Made by a program: the position numbers and the translations under genes
Shown: positions 33,198 to 41,642 of the stretch, one piece after another
Position numbering within the stretch: the first letter of the stretch is position 1
How the letters are laid out: each line of letters opens with the position of its first letter
The notes under the pieces: generated by a model
Told to the model about the DNA's origin: nothing
Database searches by the model: none
The model's input: only the letters and a program-made list of their open reading frames with translations
NCBI GenBank assembly: GCA_015490175.1
Contig: WFYJ01000041.1
Span: 1-44,812, forward strand
Reading direction: 5' to 3'
DNA from: Saprospiraceae bacterium
GTDB taxonomy: Bacteria; Bacteroidota; Bacteroidia; Chitinophagales; Saprospiraceae
DNA length: 44,812 nucleotides

Positions 33198-33278
33198 GGT
33201 GAAACCGGTGCAATCGGTAAAATCGGTGGAAGCGGTCGAATTGGTCAAATCGGCCCTCCTCACTCCTCTTTCCTTACA
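33198..33278 (-). repeat. Tandem-array repeat upstream of the MFS gene
   Basis: Read on the minus strand: GAGGAGTGAGGAGGG, then 9-mers CCGATTTGA, CCAATTCGA, CCGCTTCCA, CCGATTTTA, CCGATTGCA, CCGGTTTCA, the longest 9-mer run in the window. It is a member of the intergenic mosaic family without inverted ends. Confidence 0.65.
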
Positions 33279-33348
33279 CCTCCGGCGATTGGGGTTGCAT
33301 GACATTCTGTTCCCGGATTTTTCAAGCAAAAACAAAACAAACATCAAG

Positions 33349-33380
33349 CGCCGGTCGTGCGCTTGGCCGCACGACCGGCG
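33349..33380. repeat. Perfect 13-bp inverted repeat
   Basis: CGCCGGTCGTGCG pairs exactly with CGCACGACCGGCG around CTTGGC. It lies in the 605-bp divergent gap between MFS and Hsp20 genes. Without a T-run it is not a simple terminator; an attenuator or protein-binding site is possible. Confidence 0.6.
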
Positions 33381-33540
33381 GTCTCAACGTGGGGCCATGG
33401 CCCCTCTCAACTGTGTCGCTGCCTGTCGCATGACCACCGCCATGCAAAATACTTCTGCACGCAACTTCTTTCGCCGGCGCTGTAATATCCATCGTCAAAA
33501 ATTCCCGGACAGGCAGATGCTGCCGTGCGTCACTACTCTG

Positions 33541-33573
33541 CTGACAGTTCTGTCAGTCGCTGTCAGTTTGACA
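33541..33573. promoter_or_regulatory. Twin palindromic operator-like sites upstream of Hsp20
   Basis: CTGACAG-TT-CTGTCAG (33541-33556) and TGTCA-GTT-TGACA (33561-33573) are two adjacent inverted repeats built on the same TGACA/TGTCA half-site. Their place before the heat-shock genes suggests a repressor or activator site. The regulator is unknown. Confidence 0.55.
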
Positions 33574-33585
33574 ACCCGGGTTCCA

Positions 33586-33598
33586 TTTGCCGAAAGGC
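33586..33598 (+). repeat. Mini-hairpin, exact 13-mer (intergenic)
   Basis: TTTGCCGAAAGGC, 13 bp after the twin palindromes and before the Hsp20 gene. Confidence 0.85.
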
Positions 33599-33730
33599 GG
33601 AAGGAGCGACAAAATTTCACCGGAAACTGCAAAAAATGACAGCAGAACAAGCTGATTACGTATTGGCACGCAGGTTGATCAGGGCGCGGGTGGAAGCGCA
33701 GGCAAGCTTCCGCATGAGGTTGAAATCAGA

Positions 33731-33750
33731 TGGTTTAACCAAAAATGTGG
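33731..33750 (+). promoter_or_regulatory. Leader element shared with groES
   Basis: TGGTTTAACCAAAAATGTGG, ending six bases before the Hsp20 ATG. An almost identical sequence sits before groES at 34300. Confidence 0.45.
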
Positions 33751-33755
33751 GAGCT

Positions 33756-34205
33756 ATGACGCTGGTACGCACCGAATCGCTGATGCCGACCGTGATGCGC
33801 TACTTCGACGACTTCTTCACGCGCGACTGGTTCGATTGGACGACGAACCACTTCTCGGCAACCAACACCACGGTTCCGGCTGTCAACATCATTGAGACGC
33901 CTGAGAGCTACATCGTAGAGATGGCTGCTCCGGGGATGGACAAGAAGGACTTCAAGATCGAGCTGAAGGACAACGTGCTGACCATCAGCAGCGAGCGCAA
34001 GAACGAGTCGGAGCTGAAGGAAGGCGAACGCTACCTGCGTCGTGAGTTCTCGTATCAGTCGTTCTATCGCTCGTTCACGCTCAATGAAGACGTAGTGGAC
34101 GAGGAACACATCAAGGCCACTTACGAAAACGGCATGCTGCGCCTGCTGATTCCGAAGAAGGAAGAGGTGCGCAAGAAGGCGCCCAGGTTGATTGCCGTCA
34201 AGTAA
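33756..34205 (+). CDS. Hsp20/alpha-crystallin small heat-shock protein
   Basis: The protein has 149 residues. The start at 33756 gives MTLVRTESLMPTVMRYFDDF, the usual N-terminus of Bacteroidota Hsp20. The alpha-crystallin domain spans about residues 45-135: PAVNIIETPESYIVEMAAPG, DFKIELKDNVLTISSERK, and NGMLRLLIPKK carrying the conserved A/G-x-L-like strand. It holds unfolding proteins for refolding by ATP-driven chaperones. It lies 122 bp before groES on the same strand, with its own terminator between. Upstream twin palindromes and a shared leader element suggest heat-shock control. Confidence 0.93.
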   Translation: MTLVRTESLMPTVMRYFDDFFTRDWFDWTTNHFSATNTTVPAVNIIETPESYIVEMAAPGMDKKDFKIELKDNVLTISSERKNESELKEGERYLRREFSYQSFYRSFTLNEDVVDEEHIKATYENGMLRLLIPKKEEVRKKAPRLIAVK

Positions 34206-34216
34206 GCGGCCGCGGG

Positions 34217-34258
34217 AAAGCCGTGGGCGCACCCGTGGACGGTGTACCCACGGCTTTT
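34217..34258 (+). terminator. Rho-independent terminator of Hsp20
   Basis: AAAGCCGTGGG pairs with CCCACGGCTTT around an 19-base loop, then a T-run. It separates Hsp20 from groES. Confidence 0.85.
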
Positions 34259-34299
34259 CTGATGCCCTGGCACGGCTAAGCAGTGTCTCGCACATAAGT

Positions 34300-34319
34300 T
34301 GGTTTAATCACAAAAGTGG
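34300..34319 (+). promoter_or_regulatory. Leader element shared with Hsp20
   Basis: TGGTTTAATCACAAAAGTGG, 9 bp before the groES ATG. It differs from the Hsp20 copy mainly by one inserted C and one missing T. A TAAGTTGG just upstream (34295) may be a weak -7 box. Confidence 0.45.
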
Positions 34320-34327
34320 CAATCGTT

Positions 34328-34609
34328 ATGAGCAAGGTAAACTTCAAGCCGATCAACGATCGCGTAGTGGTCAAACCCGCTCCTGCCGAAGAGAAGACCA
34401 AAGGCGGCATCATCATTCCCGACACGGCCAAAGAGCAGCCGCAAATGGGCGAGATCGTGGCTGTAGGCCCCGGCAAAGAGGACTACAAGATGCACGTCAA
34501 GGAAGGTGACAAGGTGCTGTTCGGCAAGTACGCCGGTCAGAAGTTCGAGTACAACGGCGAGGAGTACCTCGTGATGCGCGAAGACGAAATCCTGGCCGTA
34601 CTCAACTGA
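34328..34609 (+). CDS. groES: Co-chaperonin GroES
   Basis: The protein has 93 residues, the normal GroES length. It opens [20 protein letters not shown] and carries the mobile loop [21 protein letters not shown], followed by EIVAVGPGK and [20 protein letters not shown]. It caps the GroEL cage during folding in the cytoplasm. The ATG at 34328 is preferred to a GTG at 34316. It is 57 bp upstream of groEL on the same strand, the standard groESL operon. Confidence 0.98.
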   Translation: MSKVNFKPINDRVVVKPAPAEEKTKGGIIIPDTAKEQPQMGEIVAVGPGKEDYKMHVKEGDKVLFGKYAGQKFEYNGEEYLVMREDEILAVLN

Positions 34610-34666
34610 GTGTCACCGGAAGCATGGTCCATCTGATTCTGAAAAAACAAAAAAAGGAAACACACC

Positions 34667-36304
34667 ATGGCAGCAAAGCAAATCTTCTTCGATAGCACTG
34701 CACAGGAGAAGCTGAAAGCCGGCCTGGACAAGCTGGCCAATGCCGTAAGCGTGACGCTGGGTCCCAAAGGCCGCAATGTCGTCATCCAGAAGAGCTTCGG
34801 CGCTCCACACGTCACCAAGGACGGCGTGACGGTAGCCAAGGAAGTAGAGCTGGAAGATCCCGTTGAAAACATGGGCGCACAGCTCATCAAGGAGGTGGCC
34901 AGCAAGACGGCCGACGTGGCCGGCGACGGTACCACTACCGCGACCATTCTGTCGCAAAACATGGTGGCTGCCGGGCTGAAAAACGTCACTGCCGGCGCCA
35001 ACCCCATTGATCTGAAGCGCGGCATCGACAAGGCCGTCGAGGCCGTGGTGGCCCATCTGCGCAAGCAGGCTGAGGTCGTAGCCGACGACTTCGACAAGAT
35101 TCGTCAGGTGGCTACCATCTCGTCGAACAACGACGAAGAAATCGGCCGCCTGATTGCCGACGCCATGAAGCGCGTCAGCACCGATGGCGTCATCACCGTT
35201 GAAGAGGCCAAGGGTACCGAAACCTACGTGGAAGAGGTACAGGGGATGCAGTTCGACCGCGGCTATCTGTCGCCCTACTTCGTCACCAACACCGAGCAGA
35301 TGGTCGTTGAGTACGAGAACCCCTACATCCTCATCCACGACAAGAAGATCTCGAACATCAAGGATCTGCTGCCTGCGCTCGAGCTGGTAGCCCAGCAGAG
35401 CCGTCCGCTGCTGATCATCGCCGAAGACGTGGAAGGCTCGGCCCTGAGCACGCTCGTAGTAAACCGCCTGCGCGGTACGCTGCAAGTGGTTGCCGTGAAA
35501 GCACCGGGCTTCGGCGATCGTCGCAAGGCCATGCTCGAAGACATCGCCATCCTGACGGGCGGCACGGTAGTGAGCGAAGAAAAAGGCTACAAGCTCGAAA
35601 ACGTCACCCTCGATATGCTGGGCCAGGCCGAAAAGATCAAGGTGGACAAGGACAATACCACCATCGTCGGCGGCAAGGGTGACGAAAGCATGATCAAGGC
35701 GCGCATCAACCAGATCAAGCAGCAGATCGAGACCACCACGAGCGACTACGATCGCGAAAAGCTGCAGGAGCGTCTGGCCAAGCTGGCCGGTGGCGTAGCC
35801 GTGCTGTACGTAGGTGCGGCCACCGAAGTGGAAATGAAGGAGAAGAAAGACCGCGTCAACGACGCCCTGCACGCTACGCGCGCTGCCGTTGAAGAAGGCA
35901 TCGTGCCGGGTGGTGGCGTAGCACTGGTACGTGCGATCGAAGCGCTCGAAGGCGTCAAGTGCGACAACGAAGACGAAAAGATCGGCGTGGACATCGTGCG
36001 CAAGTCGCTGTCGAAGCCGTTGCGCACCATCGCTGAGAACGCAGGTCTCGAAGGGTCGGTCGTGCTGCAGAAAGTGCTGGAAGGCAAGGGCGCTTTCGGC
36101 TACAACGCACGCACCGACACGTTCGAAGACCTGAAGAAAGCCGGCGTGATCGATCCGGTGAAAGTTACCCGGGTAGCGCTGGAAAATGCCGCTTCGATAG
36201 CGGGCATGATCCTGCTGACCAACTGCACGCTGACCGAGAAGCCCGAGAAGAAAGAAGCGGCCACCAATGCCGCCGGCATGTACGAAGACGCGATGTACAA
36301 CTGA
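34667..36304 (+). CDS. groEL: Chaperonin GroEL
   Basis: The protein has 545 residues and is the ATP-driven folding chamber. Clear motifs are [16 protein letters not shown], the ATP-binding [12 protein letters not shown], and [16 protein letters not shown]. The tail reads [16 protein letters not shown], so the GGM repeat at the C-terminus of E. coli GroEL is absent, as seen in some Bacteroidota. AAGGAAA at 34654-34660 is a fair ribosome binding site. A strong terminator follows, convergent with the large C25 peptidase gene. Confidence 0.99.
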   Translation: MAAKQIFFDSTAQEKLKAGLDKLANAVSVTLGPKGRNVVIQKSFGAPHVTKDGVTVAKEVELEDPVENMGAQLIKEVASKTADVAGDGTTTATILSQNMVAAGLKNVTAGANPIDLKRGIDKAVEAVVAHLRKQAEVVADDFDKIRQVATISSNNDEEIGRLIADAMKRVSTDGVITVEEAKGTETYVEEVQGMQFDRGYLSPYFVTNTEQMVVEYENPYILIHDKKISNIKDLLPALELVAQQSRPLLIIAEDVEGSALSTLVVNRLRGTLQVVAVKAPGFGDRRKAMLEDIAILTGGTVVSEEKGYKLENVTLDMLGQAEKIKVDKDNTTIVGGKGDESMIKARINQIKQQIETTTSDYDREKLQERLAKLAGGVAVLYVGAATEVEMKEKKDRVNDALHATRAAVEEGIVPGGGVALVRAIEALEGVKCDNEDEKIGVDIVRKSLSKPLRTIAENAGLEGSVVLQKVLEGKGAFGYNARTDTFEDLKKAGVIDPVKVTRVALENAASIAGMILLTNCTLTEKPEKKEAATNAAGMYEDAMYN

Positions 36305-36328
36305 TACAAGGGCTTGAAGATGCCATGG

Positions 36329-36364
36329 CCCCGCTCGACCCTCGTCGGTTCGGGCGGGGTTTTT
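36329..36364 (+). terminator. Rho-independent terminator of groESL
   Basis: CCCCGCTCGA pairs with TTCGGGCGGGG (one mismatch), followed by TTTTT. Confidence 0.8.
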
Positions 36365-36374
36365 CGTTTTGGCT

Positions 36375-39300
36375 TCAGCGCAGCAGTACCATCTTGCCAA
36401 AGCCGTTGCGGAAAAAGCCATCCATGCCGTCGTCGAGCAGCTCGTATTCGCTGCCATCGGGCTTGCGCGCCACGACGCGGTACAGATACACGCCGCGCGC
36501 CAGGCGATCGCCGTACTGGTCGGTGCCGTCCCAGGCAAAGTCCGTCTGGTTGAGCCCGATGTGGAGAGGCCCCAGCTCCGTCAGGTCAATCTCGCGTACG
36601 ATCTGGCCACCGACCGTGAAAATCTGGATGCGGAGGTCGGCAGGTGGCTCGCTGCCCGTCAGTGTGAAGACGAAGCGCGTAGCCGTCGTGAAGGGATTGG
36701 GATAGTTGAGCACATGCGAGATCATGGCGCGCGTGATGACGCGGAAGCGGATGCGCATGTCCTCGTCCGATACCGGATTGCCGCTCACGTCGCGGGCACG
36801 CAACTGCAAGACGTATTCGCCATCCTCGGCGAAGCGAGGCTCCCACTCGATGACCGCCTCGTTGCGGCCGCCGTCCAGGGCGTTGTCGGCCGGGAAGAAT
36901 TGCAGCTCGGGCGAATCGAAGTACAGGCGCCGCGTCTGGCCCGAGGGCGTAGTGAGCAACAGACGCACCAGCGAGGTGTCGCGCAGGGGCAGATAGCGGT
37001 TTTCGTCGCGCAGGGCGATGCGCACCAGCGGCTCCGCCGACACGATGTCGCCATCCATGATATATCGGCCGTCGAAGGTGACGTCTACGAGCGGGTTCCA
37101 GGGGTCGGCCTGCACAAAGAATGGCAAGATGAACAGGTTGTTGGCCGTGGTGATTTCCGGCTGGCGCCGCTCGGGGTTGAGCTCGACGAGAAGGCGGCAC
37201 AGCCCCGACAGGGAAGCGGTGGACAGCGCGTAGTGCAAGTGCAGGGTGTCGTTTCCCGAAAGGGGGCGCTCGATGCGGATCGTATCCACGATGTTGCCAT
37301 CGCCATTCACGATGCGAAAACGGACGGCCAGGCTGTCGCCGGCGACAGGCGTGAGGTTGCGCACACCCAGCTCGAAGGCAGCTGGCTGCCCCTGCTGGAG
37401 CGTGTCGGCCGTGAAGGCGAAGCGCAGGTCGGGCGCCACGGCAAAGTCGGGGGCCGGCGTGCCGCTGAGGCGCCAGTAGCGGGGCTGGGGCGGCGTGCGC
37501 AGCACCTCGTCGCGGGCGTGGTAGCGCAGGGCCAGCCGCGGAAACTGTCGGGCATCGATCTGGCTGATCGAGGTGTCGCCTGTCGGCAAATTTTGCAGCA
37601 GCATCGTCTCGCTGCCATCGGGCCGAATGCCGATGACGGTCAGGTCGGCCTCGTCGTGCGCCTCCACTTCGTCGAGCTGCCAGTCGAGCGATTGCCAGCT
37701 GCGCGCCGGCCCGAAGGCTTCGGTCAGCAGGGTGCCTTCGTCCCACACGCCCTCCACCACGAACTCGGTTTCGAGCACCTGGTTGGCCGAGTCGGCCAAC
37801 ACTTCCACCTTGCCGTCAAACTCGGGATGCCCTTTTTTGAAAAAGAAAACCCAGGGCCGCGGGTTGCCGATCGCCTGTTCGAGGAGCTGGGCGCCCTCGG
37901 CCTCGAACAGCTCGATCAGGCTGGTGCCGAGCGTAGCCGTATCCTGGGCCCACTCTTCGGGCTCGTAGTGCACGTTGGGCCACCACGAGCTGCTGTGCTG
38001 CTGCGTGGTATAGACGAGCACGTAGTTGCCCTCGGGCACGACGTTTTGCAGAAAGTGGATGGCTTTTTCGCGGCCTGCAGGAGTGCGCGTGTCGTAGCTG
38101 AAGGCGCCGAACGAACCCGAATACTGGTCAATGGCGCTGCCATACATGCCTTGGCCGGGCGCCTCGGCGATGTTGATCCAGGGGTCAACCGAGAGCGAAT
38201 CGAACACCACAAAGTTGACGCCGCCCTTGATGTTCCACAGATACCACGTGATCTGGTCGTTGTTGACGTACACGCCAATGGGTTGGCTGACGCTGAAGCC
38301 CCAGGCCGGATTGACGACACGGATGGGCTTGGCATCTTGCAAAAAAGCGAGTCGGCCTTCGTCGGTCCAGCGCATGTTGTGCAGCTTGCCCTGTTGCCAC
38401 TGGTGCAGGTGCGACTCATTCCAGCCTTCCGGCAAATCGGGCGCATAGAGGAAGGAGCTGGTGCGCCACAGAAAACCCTGCCCCTGCGTCAGGGCCGAGT
38501 CGATGCTGACGCGCCAATAATAGACGGCGCCCTCGAGCCAGGGCAGGGGCGGCTCCCAGGCGACGACATTGCCGGCCGTTTCCACGAGGGCCGTGTGCAG
38601 CAACGGACTGTCGAAAGTGGCGGTCGTATCGATCTGGAAATGGTACTGCTGGGCAGGAGTCAGGCCGTCGGGCGTGACGGCGAGGAGGGAGGGGGCCTCC
38701 TGCACGATGGCGCGATCCATGGGCCAGGCGGGAAAGACGTCCTGGCTGACGACCTGGAACGACCAGCTCAGCGTGTTGTTGGTGCGCGCCTCAGGGAAAG
38801 GCTTTTCGTCCACCTGCCCCAGCGGATCGAGCGTGAGATACAACCGATGCGTGCCGGGTTCCAGGTCGAGTCCCAGCGCCACGGCGACGTGTTGCGTTTG
38901 CCGAAAGGCAGGTCCTTCCAGCAGGAAGACCTGCGGTGCGCCCTGCTCGCCCGAGGGCTGTTCGTGTACCACCTGCAACACCAGACTGTCGGCGGTATGG
39001 GTGCCCAGGTTGTAGAGGTCGAACTGCAGGTCGAGCGTAGTGGTGTAGGTATTGGGCAGGGCCGGCACACTAGCCATGCTCGTGGGATCAATCACGTAAT
39101 CGGGGCCGGGAGCGGGGTAGATCCTCAGCGCCGGATCGCCGTGCAACACCACCACCTGTCGCAACTGACGCCCGAAAAACGAAAGGTTTTGCTGCCCAAA
39201 GGCCTCGCTGGTGCGTTGCAGGGCCTCGCCGATGGTGGCGCCGTAGTCGGTATGGAACAGATGGTCGTAGAAATAGCGGGCGTAGGAGCTGAGATTGGAA

Positions 39301-41372
39301 AGCGTGGTCACCCAACTGGCGCCGATAAAAGCGATAACGCCTCGTTGCGAGGCCAGCGTGAACTCTTCGGCGATGGTATAGGGGTTTTCGGCGTAGCGGT
39401 TGGTGTGGCAGCCGATGGCGTAGAGGAGCGGGTAGCGACCGGCATTGTCGTAATCGTCGGGATGGCCGAGGCTGAAGTCGAAAGTGGTGGGCGACGAATG
39501 GCCGAAGAACGTGATCACGCCCGTGCCTTCGTTGATGAGCTGGCGCAACTGCTCGGAATAGGCTACCTGCACCGGCTCAGTGCTGTTCTTGAAAAACGAC
39601 ACCACGTTTGCGCCCATGCGGCTGTCGGCGGCAATGCGCCGCAGGGCATTCAGCTCACTGCGGATGAGGCTCTGGAGGGTCACATCGCCGCCGCCGAGCT
39701 GGATAAGCCGCTTCATCCATGCACGCCTGGCCAGCGACTGTGGCGACAGGCGCATGGCCGCTTCCATCTGTTGCACCTTGGCAAGGTAGGCCGACACCTG
39801 TGCCGGCGTGGTGACCGCAAGGCGCCCCACCGGCACGATGGGCGTGTTGTCGTTGCCCGTGGTGGCAAACAGGTTGTCGGAGGTCGGATGCCCGAACGAG
39901 GGCACCAGCGAAGGCCAGGCTACCTGGCCACCGCGGCGCGCCGTGTAGATGGCGCCTTTACCCACGAGAAACACGAAGCGCAGGCCGCGATGCCGATGCG
40001 CCCAGAAGATGAAGTTGCGGATGGCCTGCTCGTGGCCATCTATGCCCCAGCCAAACTGGTCGTAGAGCTGCGTCACGTCGATCACGCGCGCCTTGTAGCC
40101 TCCCCCTTCGGGGCTGCTGCGGTAGTCGGCATAGGCCTGTAGCGGGTTGTAGCCCGTGCCGTCGTCGGAAAGGGCCGGATGACTGATAATGGCATACTCG
40201 ATGCTGTCGGCGCCGTAGTCTTCGAAGACGCGGGGCGCCAGGCTGGCCGGCGCAAACACGGCCTCGCTCATGCAGAGCAACAGCTCGCGGGTCTCGGCCG
40301 CGGGAGGCAGCCATGCCCGCACCACATCGCTCTCTTTGGCCACGACGTAGCGTACGCCTTCGGTCAGGTCGTAGAGCACGGGCGTACCTGCATCGGGTAC
40401 ATTCCCGATTTCGAGATAGCGAAAGGCATCGCCTGCCGGCAAAAGGAAACGGAACTGGCCCTCGCCGCCGGCATCGAGCTGGTGGGCATAGCGGTAGCGC
40501 GCCATGGCCAGGATGTGTCGGTCGCCATCGCCGAGGCTGCGCAGCTTGAAGGTGGCATTTGCCGAAAGGCCGGAAGGAAGCGGCACGGCCCAATCGAGCA
40601 CCTGCCAGCCCGAAAGGGTCGTATCGGCCAGCGGGGTGCCATCGGCAAGGGTGAGCTGCAGCTCGTGGTTGCCCGCGTCGAGCAGCAGCCGCAACCACAA
40701 CTGCGGGCCGGGCCCTTCGGCGGCCATGCCGGCAAACGAAAGCGAAAACTGGCTTTCCGCCGTCAACCCGCTCTTGCCATAACCTTCGCCCAGGTCGTAG
40801 TGGCAGTCGAAGCCCTGGTCGGGGTTCCACGCGCGGCCCCACGTCCAGGTGTTGTGCCACTCGACCACGCGCTCCACAAGGCACCACGGCGCCGGCGCCG
40901 GCACATCGGCAGGTGGCGTCGCATCGGCTTGCGCAAAACGGGCGGGCTGCAGGTCCTCGGCCCAGGTGAGAAACCAGGCGGACGTGTCGTTGAAGAGGCT
41001 GTAGGCGGGGTTGAGCTGGTAATCGGGCTGGATGTAGATGAAGGCATCGAGCTCGCCGCGATTTTTGCTTCCGCAAAACTCGATGTAGTCGGCAGCGGTC
41101 AGTGGCCCGTCGTTGCTCACGTACAGAGGCACCTCCTCGCCATTGTGCCAGAGCTGGAGATGCGCACCGGCAGGCGGCGTCGACCACAGCCCGGCATCGA
41201 GCAGGTCCTGCACCTGAAGGCGATGGATACCATCGTGGGTCACTCCCGCCTTGATCCACGGCTGATCGTAGCGCACCCACTCGTTGCCATAAAGCGTATC
41301 AGAACTCGTCGGCATCTGGGCGATAAGCGCCGCCGGCAAAAAATGAATGAGTAGCAGGGTCAGGTAGCGCAC
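36375..41372 (-). CDS. Gingipain-type C25 cysteine peptidase, PorU2-like, type IX-linked
   Basis: The protein has 1665 residues with a signal peptide (LTLLLIHFLPAALIAQ). The N-terminal ~390 residues are beta-rich. The C25 peptidase domain (about residues 395-760) has both catalytic residues: His625 in TFFGHSSPTTF and Cys655 in AIGCHTNRYA. Ig-like repeats follow. A C-terminal FlgD-like region (NYPNPFTTATRFVFTLTG, WDGTDQYGDRLARGVYLYRV) ends MDGFFRNGFGKMVLLR. This layout fits the protein annotated as a putative second type IX sortase (PorU2) of Bacteroidota, which would process cargo at the cell surface; a secreted protease is the alternative. No other type IX genes are seen nearby. Three or more mini-hairpins lie in it. 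Confidence 0.88.
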   Translation of the reverse strand: MRYLTLLLIHFLPAALIAQMPTSSDTLYGNEWVRYDQPWIKAGVTHDGIHRLQVQDLLDAGLWSTPPAGAHLQLWHNGEEVPLYVSNDGPLTAADYIEFCGSKNRGELDAFIYIQPDYQLNPAYSLFNDTSAWFLTWAEDLQPARFAQADATPPADVPAPAPWCLVERVVEWHNTWTWGRAWNPDQGFDCHYDLGEGYGKSGLTAESQFSLSFAGMAAEGPGPQLWLRLLLDAGNHELQLTLADGTPLADTTLSGWQVLDWAVPLPSGLSANATFKLRSLGDGDRHILAMARYRYAHQLDAGGEGQFRFLLPAGDAFRYLEIGNVPDAGTPVLYDLTEGVRYVVAKESDVVRAWLPPAAETRELLLCMSEAVFAPASLAPRVFEDYGADSIEYAIISHPALSDDGTGYNPLQAYADYRSSPEGGGYKARVIDVTQLYDQFGWGIDGHEQAIRNFIFWAHRHRGLRFVFLVGKGAIYTARRGGQVAWPSLVPSFGHPTSDNLFATTGNDNTPIVPVGRLAVTTPAQVSAYLAKVQQMEAAMRLSPQSLARRAWMKRLIQLGGGDVTLQSLIRSELNALRRIAADSRMGANVVSFFKNSTEPVQVAYSEQLRQLINEGTGVITFFGHSSPTTFDFSLGHPDDYDNAGRYPLLYAIGCHTNRYAENPYTIAEEFTLASQRGVIAFIGASWVTTLSNLSSYARYFYDHLFHTDYGATIGEALQRTSEAFGQQNLSFFGRQLRQVVVLHGDPALRIYPAPGPDYVIDPTSMASVPALPNTYTTTLDLQFDLYNLGTHTADSLVLQVVHEQPSGEQGAPQVFLLEGPAFRQTQHVAVALGLDLEPGTHRLYLTLDPLGQVDEKPFPEARTNNTLSWSFQVVSQDVFPAWPMDRAIVQEAPSLLAVTPDGLTPAQQYHFQIDTTATFDSPLLHTALVETAGNVVAWEPPLPWLEGAVYYWRVSIDSALTQGQGFLWRTSSFLYAPDLPEGWNESHLHQWQQGKLHNMRWTDEGRLAFLQDAKPIRVVNPAWGFSVSQPIGVYVNNDQITWYLWNIKGGVNFVVFDSLSVDPWINIAEAPGQGMYGSAIDQYSGSFGAFSYDTRTPAGREKAIHFLQNVVPEGNYVLVYTTQQHSSSWWPNVHYEPEEWAQDTATLGTSLIELFEAEGAQLLEQAIGNPRPWVFFFKKGHPEFDGKVEVLADSANQVLETEFVVEGVWDEGTLLTEAFGPARSWQSLDWQLDEVEAHDEADLTVIGIRPDGSETMLLQNLPTGDTSISQIDARQFPRLALRYHARDEVLRTPPQPRYWRLSGTPAPDFAVAPDLRFAFTADTLQQGQPAAFELGVRNLTPVAGDSLAVRFRIVNGDGNIVDTIRIERPLSGNDTLHLHYALSTASLSGLCRLLVELNPERRQPEITTANNLFILPFFVQADPWNPLVDVTFDGRYIMDGDIVSAEPLVRIALRDENRYLPLRDTSLVRLLLTTPSGQTRRLYFDSPELQFFPADNALDGGRNEAVIEWEPRFAEDGEYVLQLRARDVSGNPVSDEDMRIRFRVITRAMISHVLNYPNPFTTATRFVFTLTGSEPPADLRIQIFTVGGQIVREIDLTELGPLHIGLNQTDFAWDGTDQYGDRLARGVYLYRVVARKPDGSEYELLDDGMDGFFRNGFGKMVLLR
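38424..38436 (-). repeat. Mini-hairpin, GGAA-loop variant
   Basis: TTTGCCGGAAGGC in the mRNA sense of the C25 peptidase gene (residues LPEGWN). Confidence 0.7.
38897..38909 (+). repeat. Mini-hairpin, exact 13-mer
   Basis: Antisense in the C25 peptidase gene; the gene reads AFRQT. Confidence 0.85.
40558..40570 (+). repeat. Mini-hairpin, exact 13-mer
   Basis: Antisense in the C25 peptidase gene, third frame (residues LSANAT). Confidence 0.85.
41063..41078 (-). repeat. Mini-hairpin, TTTTGC stem with GGAA loop
   Basis: TTTTGCGGAAGCAAAA in the mRNA sense of the C25 gene (residues FCGSKN). It combines the alternative stem with the alternative loop. Confidence 0.65.
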
Positions 41373-41642
41373 GGCAGAACGATTTTGGGAACCTGAAAAA
41401 CAGAATGGACGAAGCCCATCAGACGCTCAAAGAAGCGCCAGACGAAGGCATCAATCAAAAATAGCACAAATCCGAAACAATGCGTTGAATGGTGCAGCTT
41501 CCGGCAAACGGCTGCGCGCGCCGCAAATACATAAAAGAAAACCATCGCCATCAAGGTCTTTTCAACCAAACACATACACATACCGGTGGTGTCCTTAAAT
41601 AGATGATCGCGCATCCCTGAAAAGGACCGGCTGCAAAAAGGT

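Noticed and set aside
33660-33682. A sigma-54-like promoter (TTGGCACG-CAGG-TTGAT) before Hsp20, and another near 34267 before groES
   Set aside because: The -24 part fits but the invariant GC at -12 is missing or shifted by one base. Sigma-54 sites need both. Kept only as a curiosity.
34613-36538. A 641-codon frame opposite groEL, and similar long frames opposite the S9 peptidase (2036-4192) and sugar dehydrogenase (640-1986)
   Set aside because: Same cause: codon bias of the real gene keeps the opposite frame open. No start context or domain supports them.
36369-40142. A 1257-codon open frame opposite the C25 peptidase gene
   Set aside because: It is a mirror of a GC-rich coding strand with low-complexity, charged, non-family sequence. 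The opposite strand has a signal peptide, catalytic motifs and a full-length protein.
41360-41614. An 84-codon open frame on the minus strand upstream of the C25 gene
   Set aside because: It overlaps the C25 start region, has no signal peptide or recognisable motif, and lies in a repeat-rich gap.
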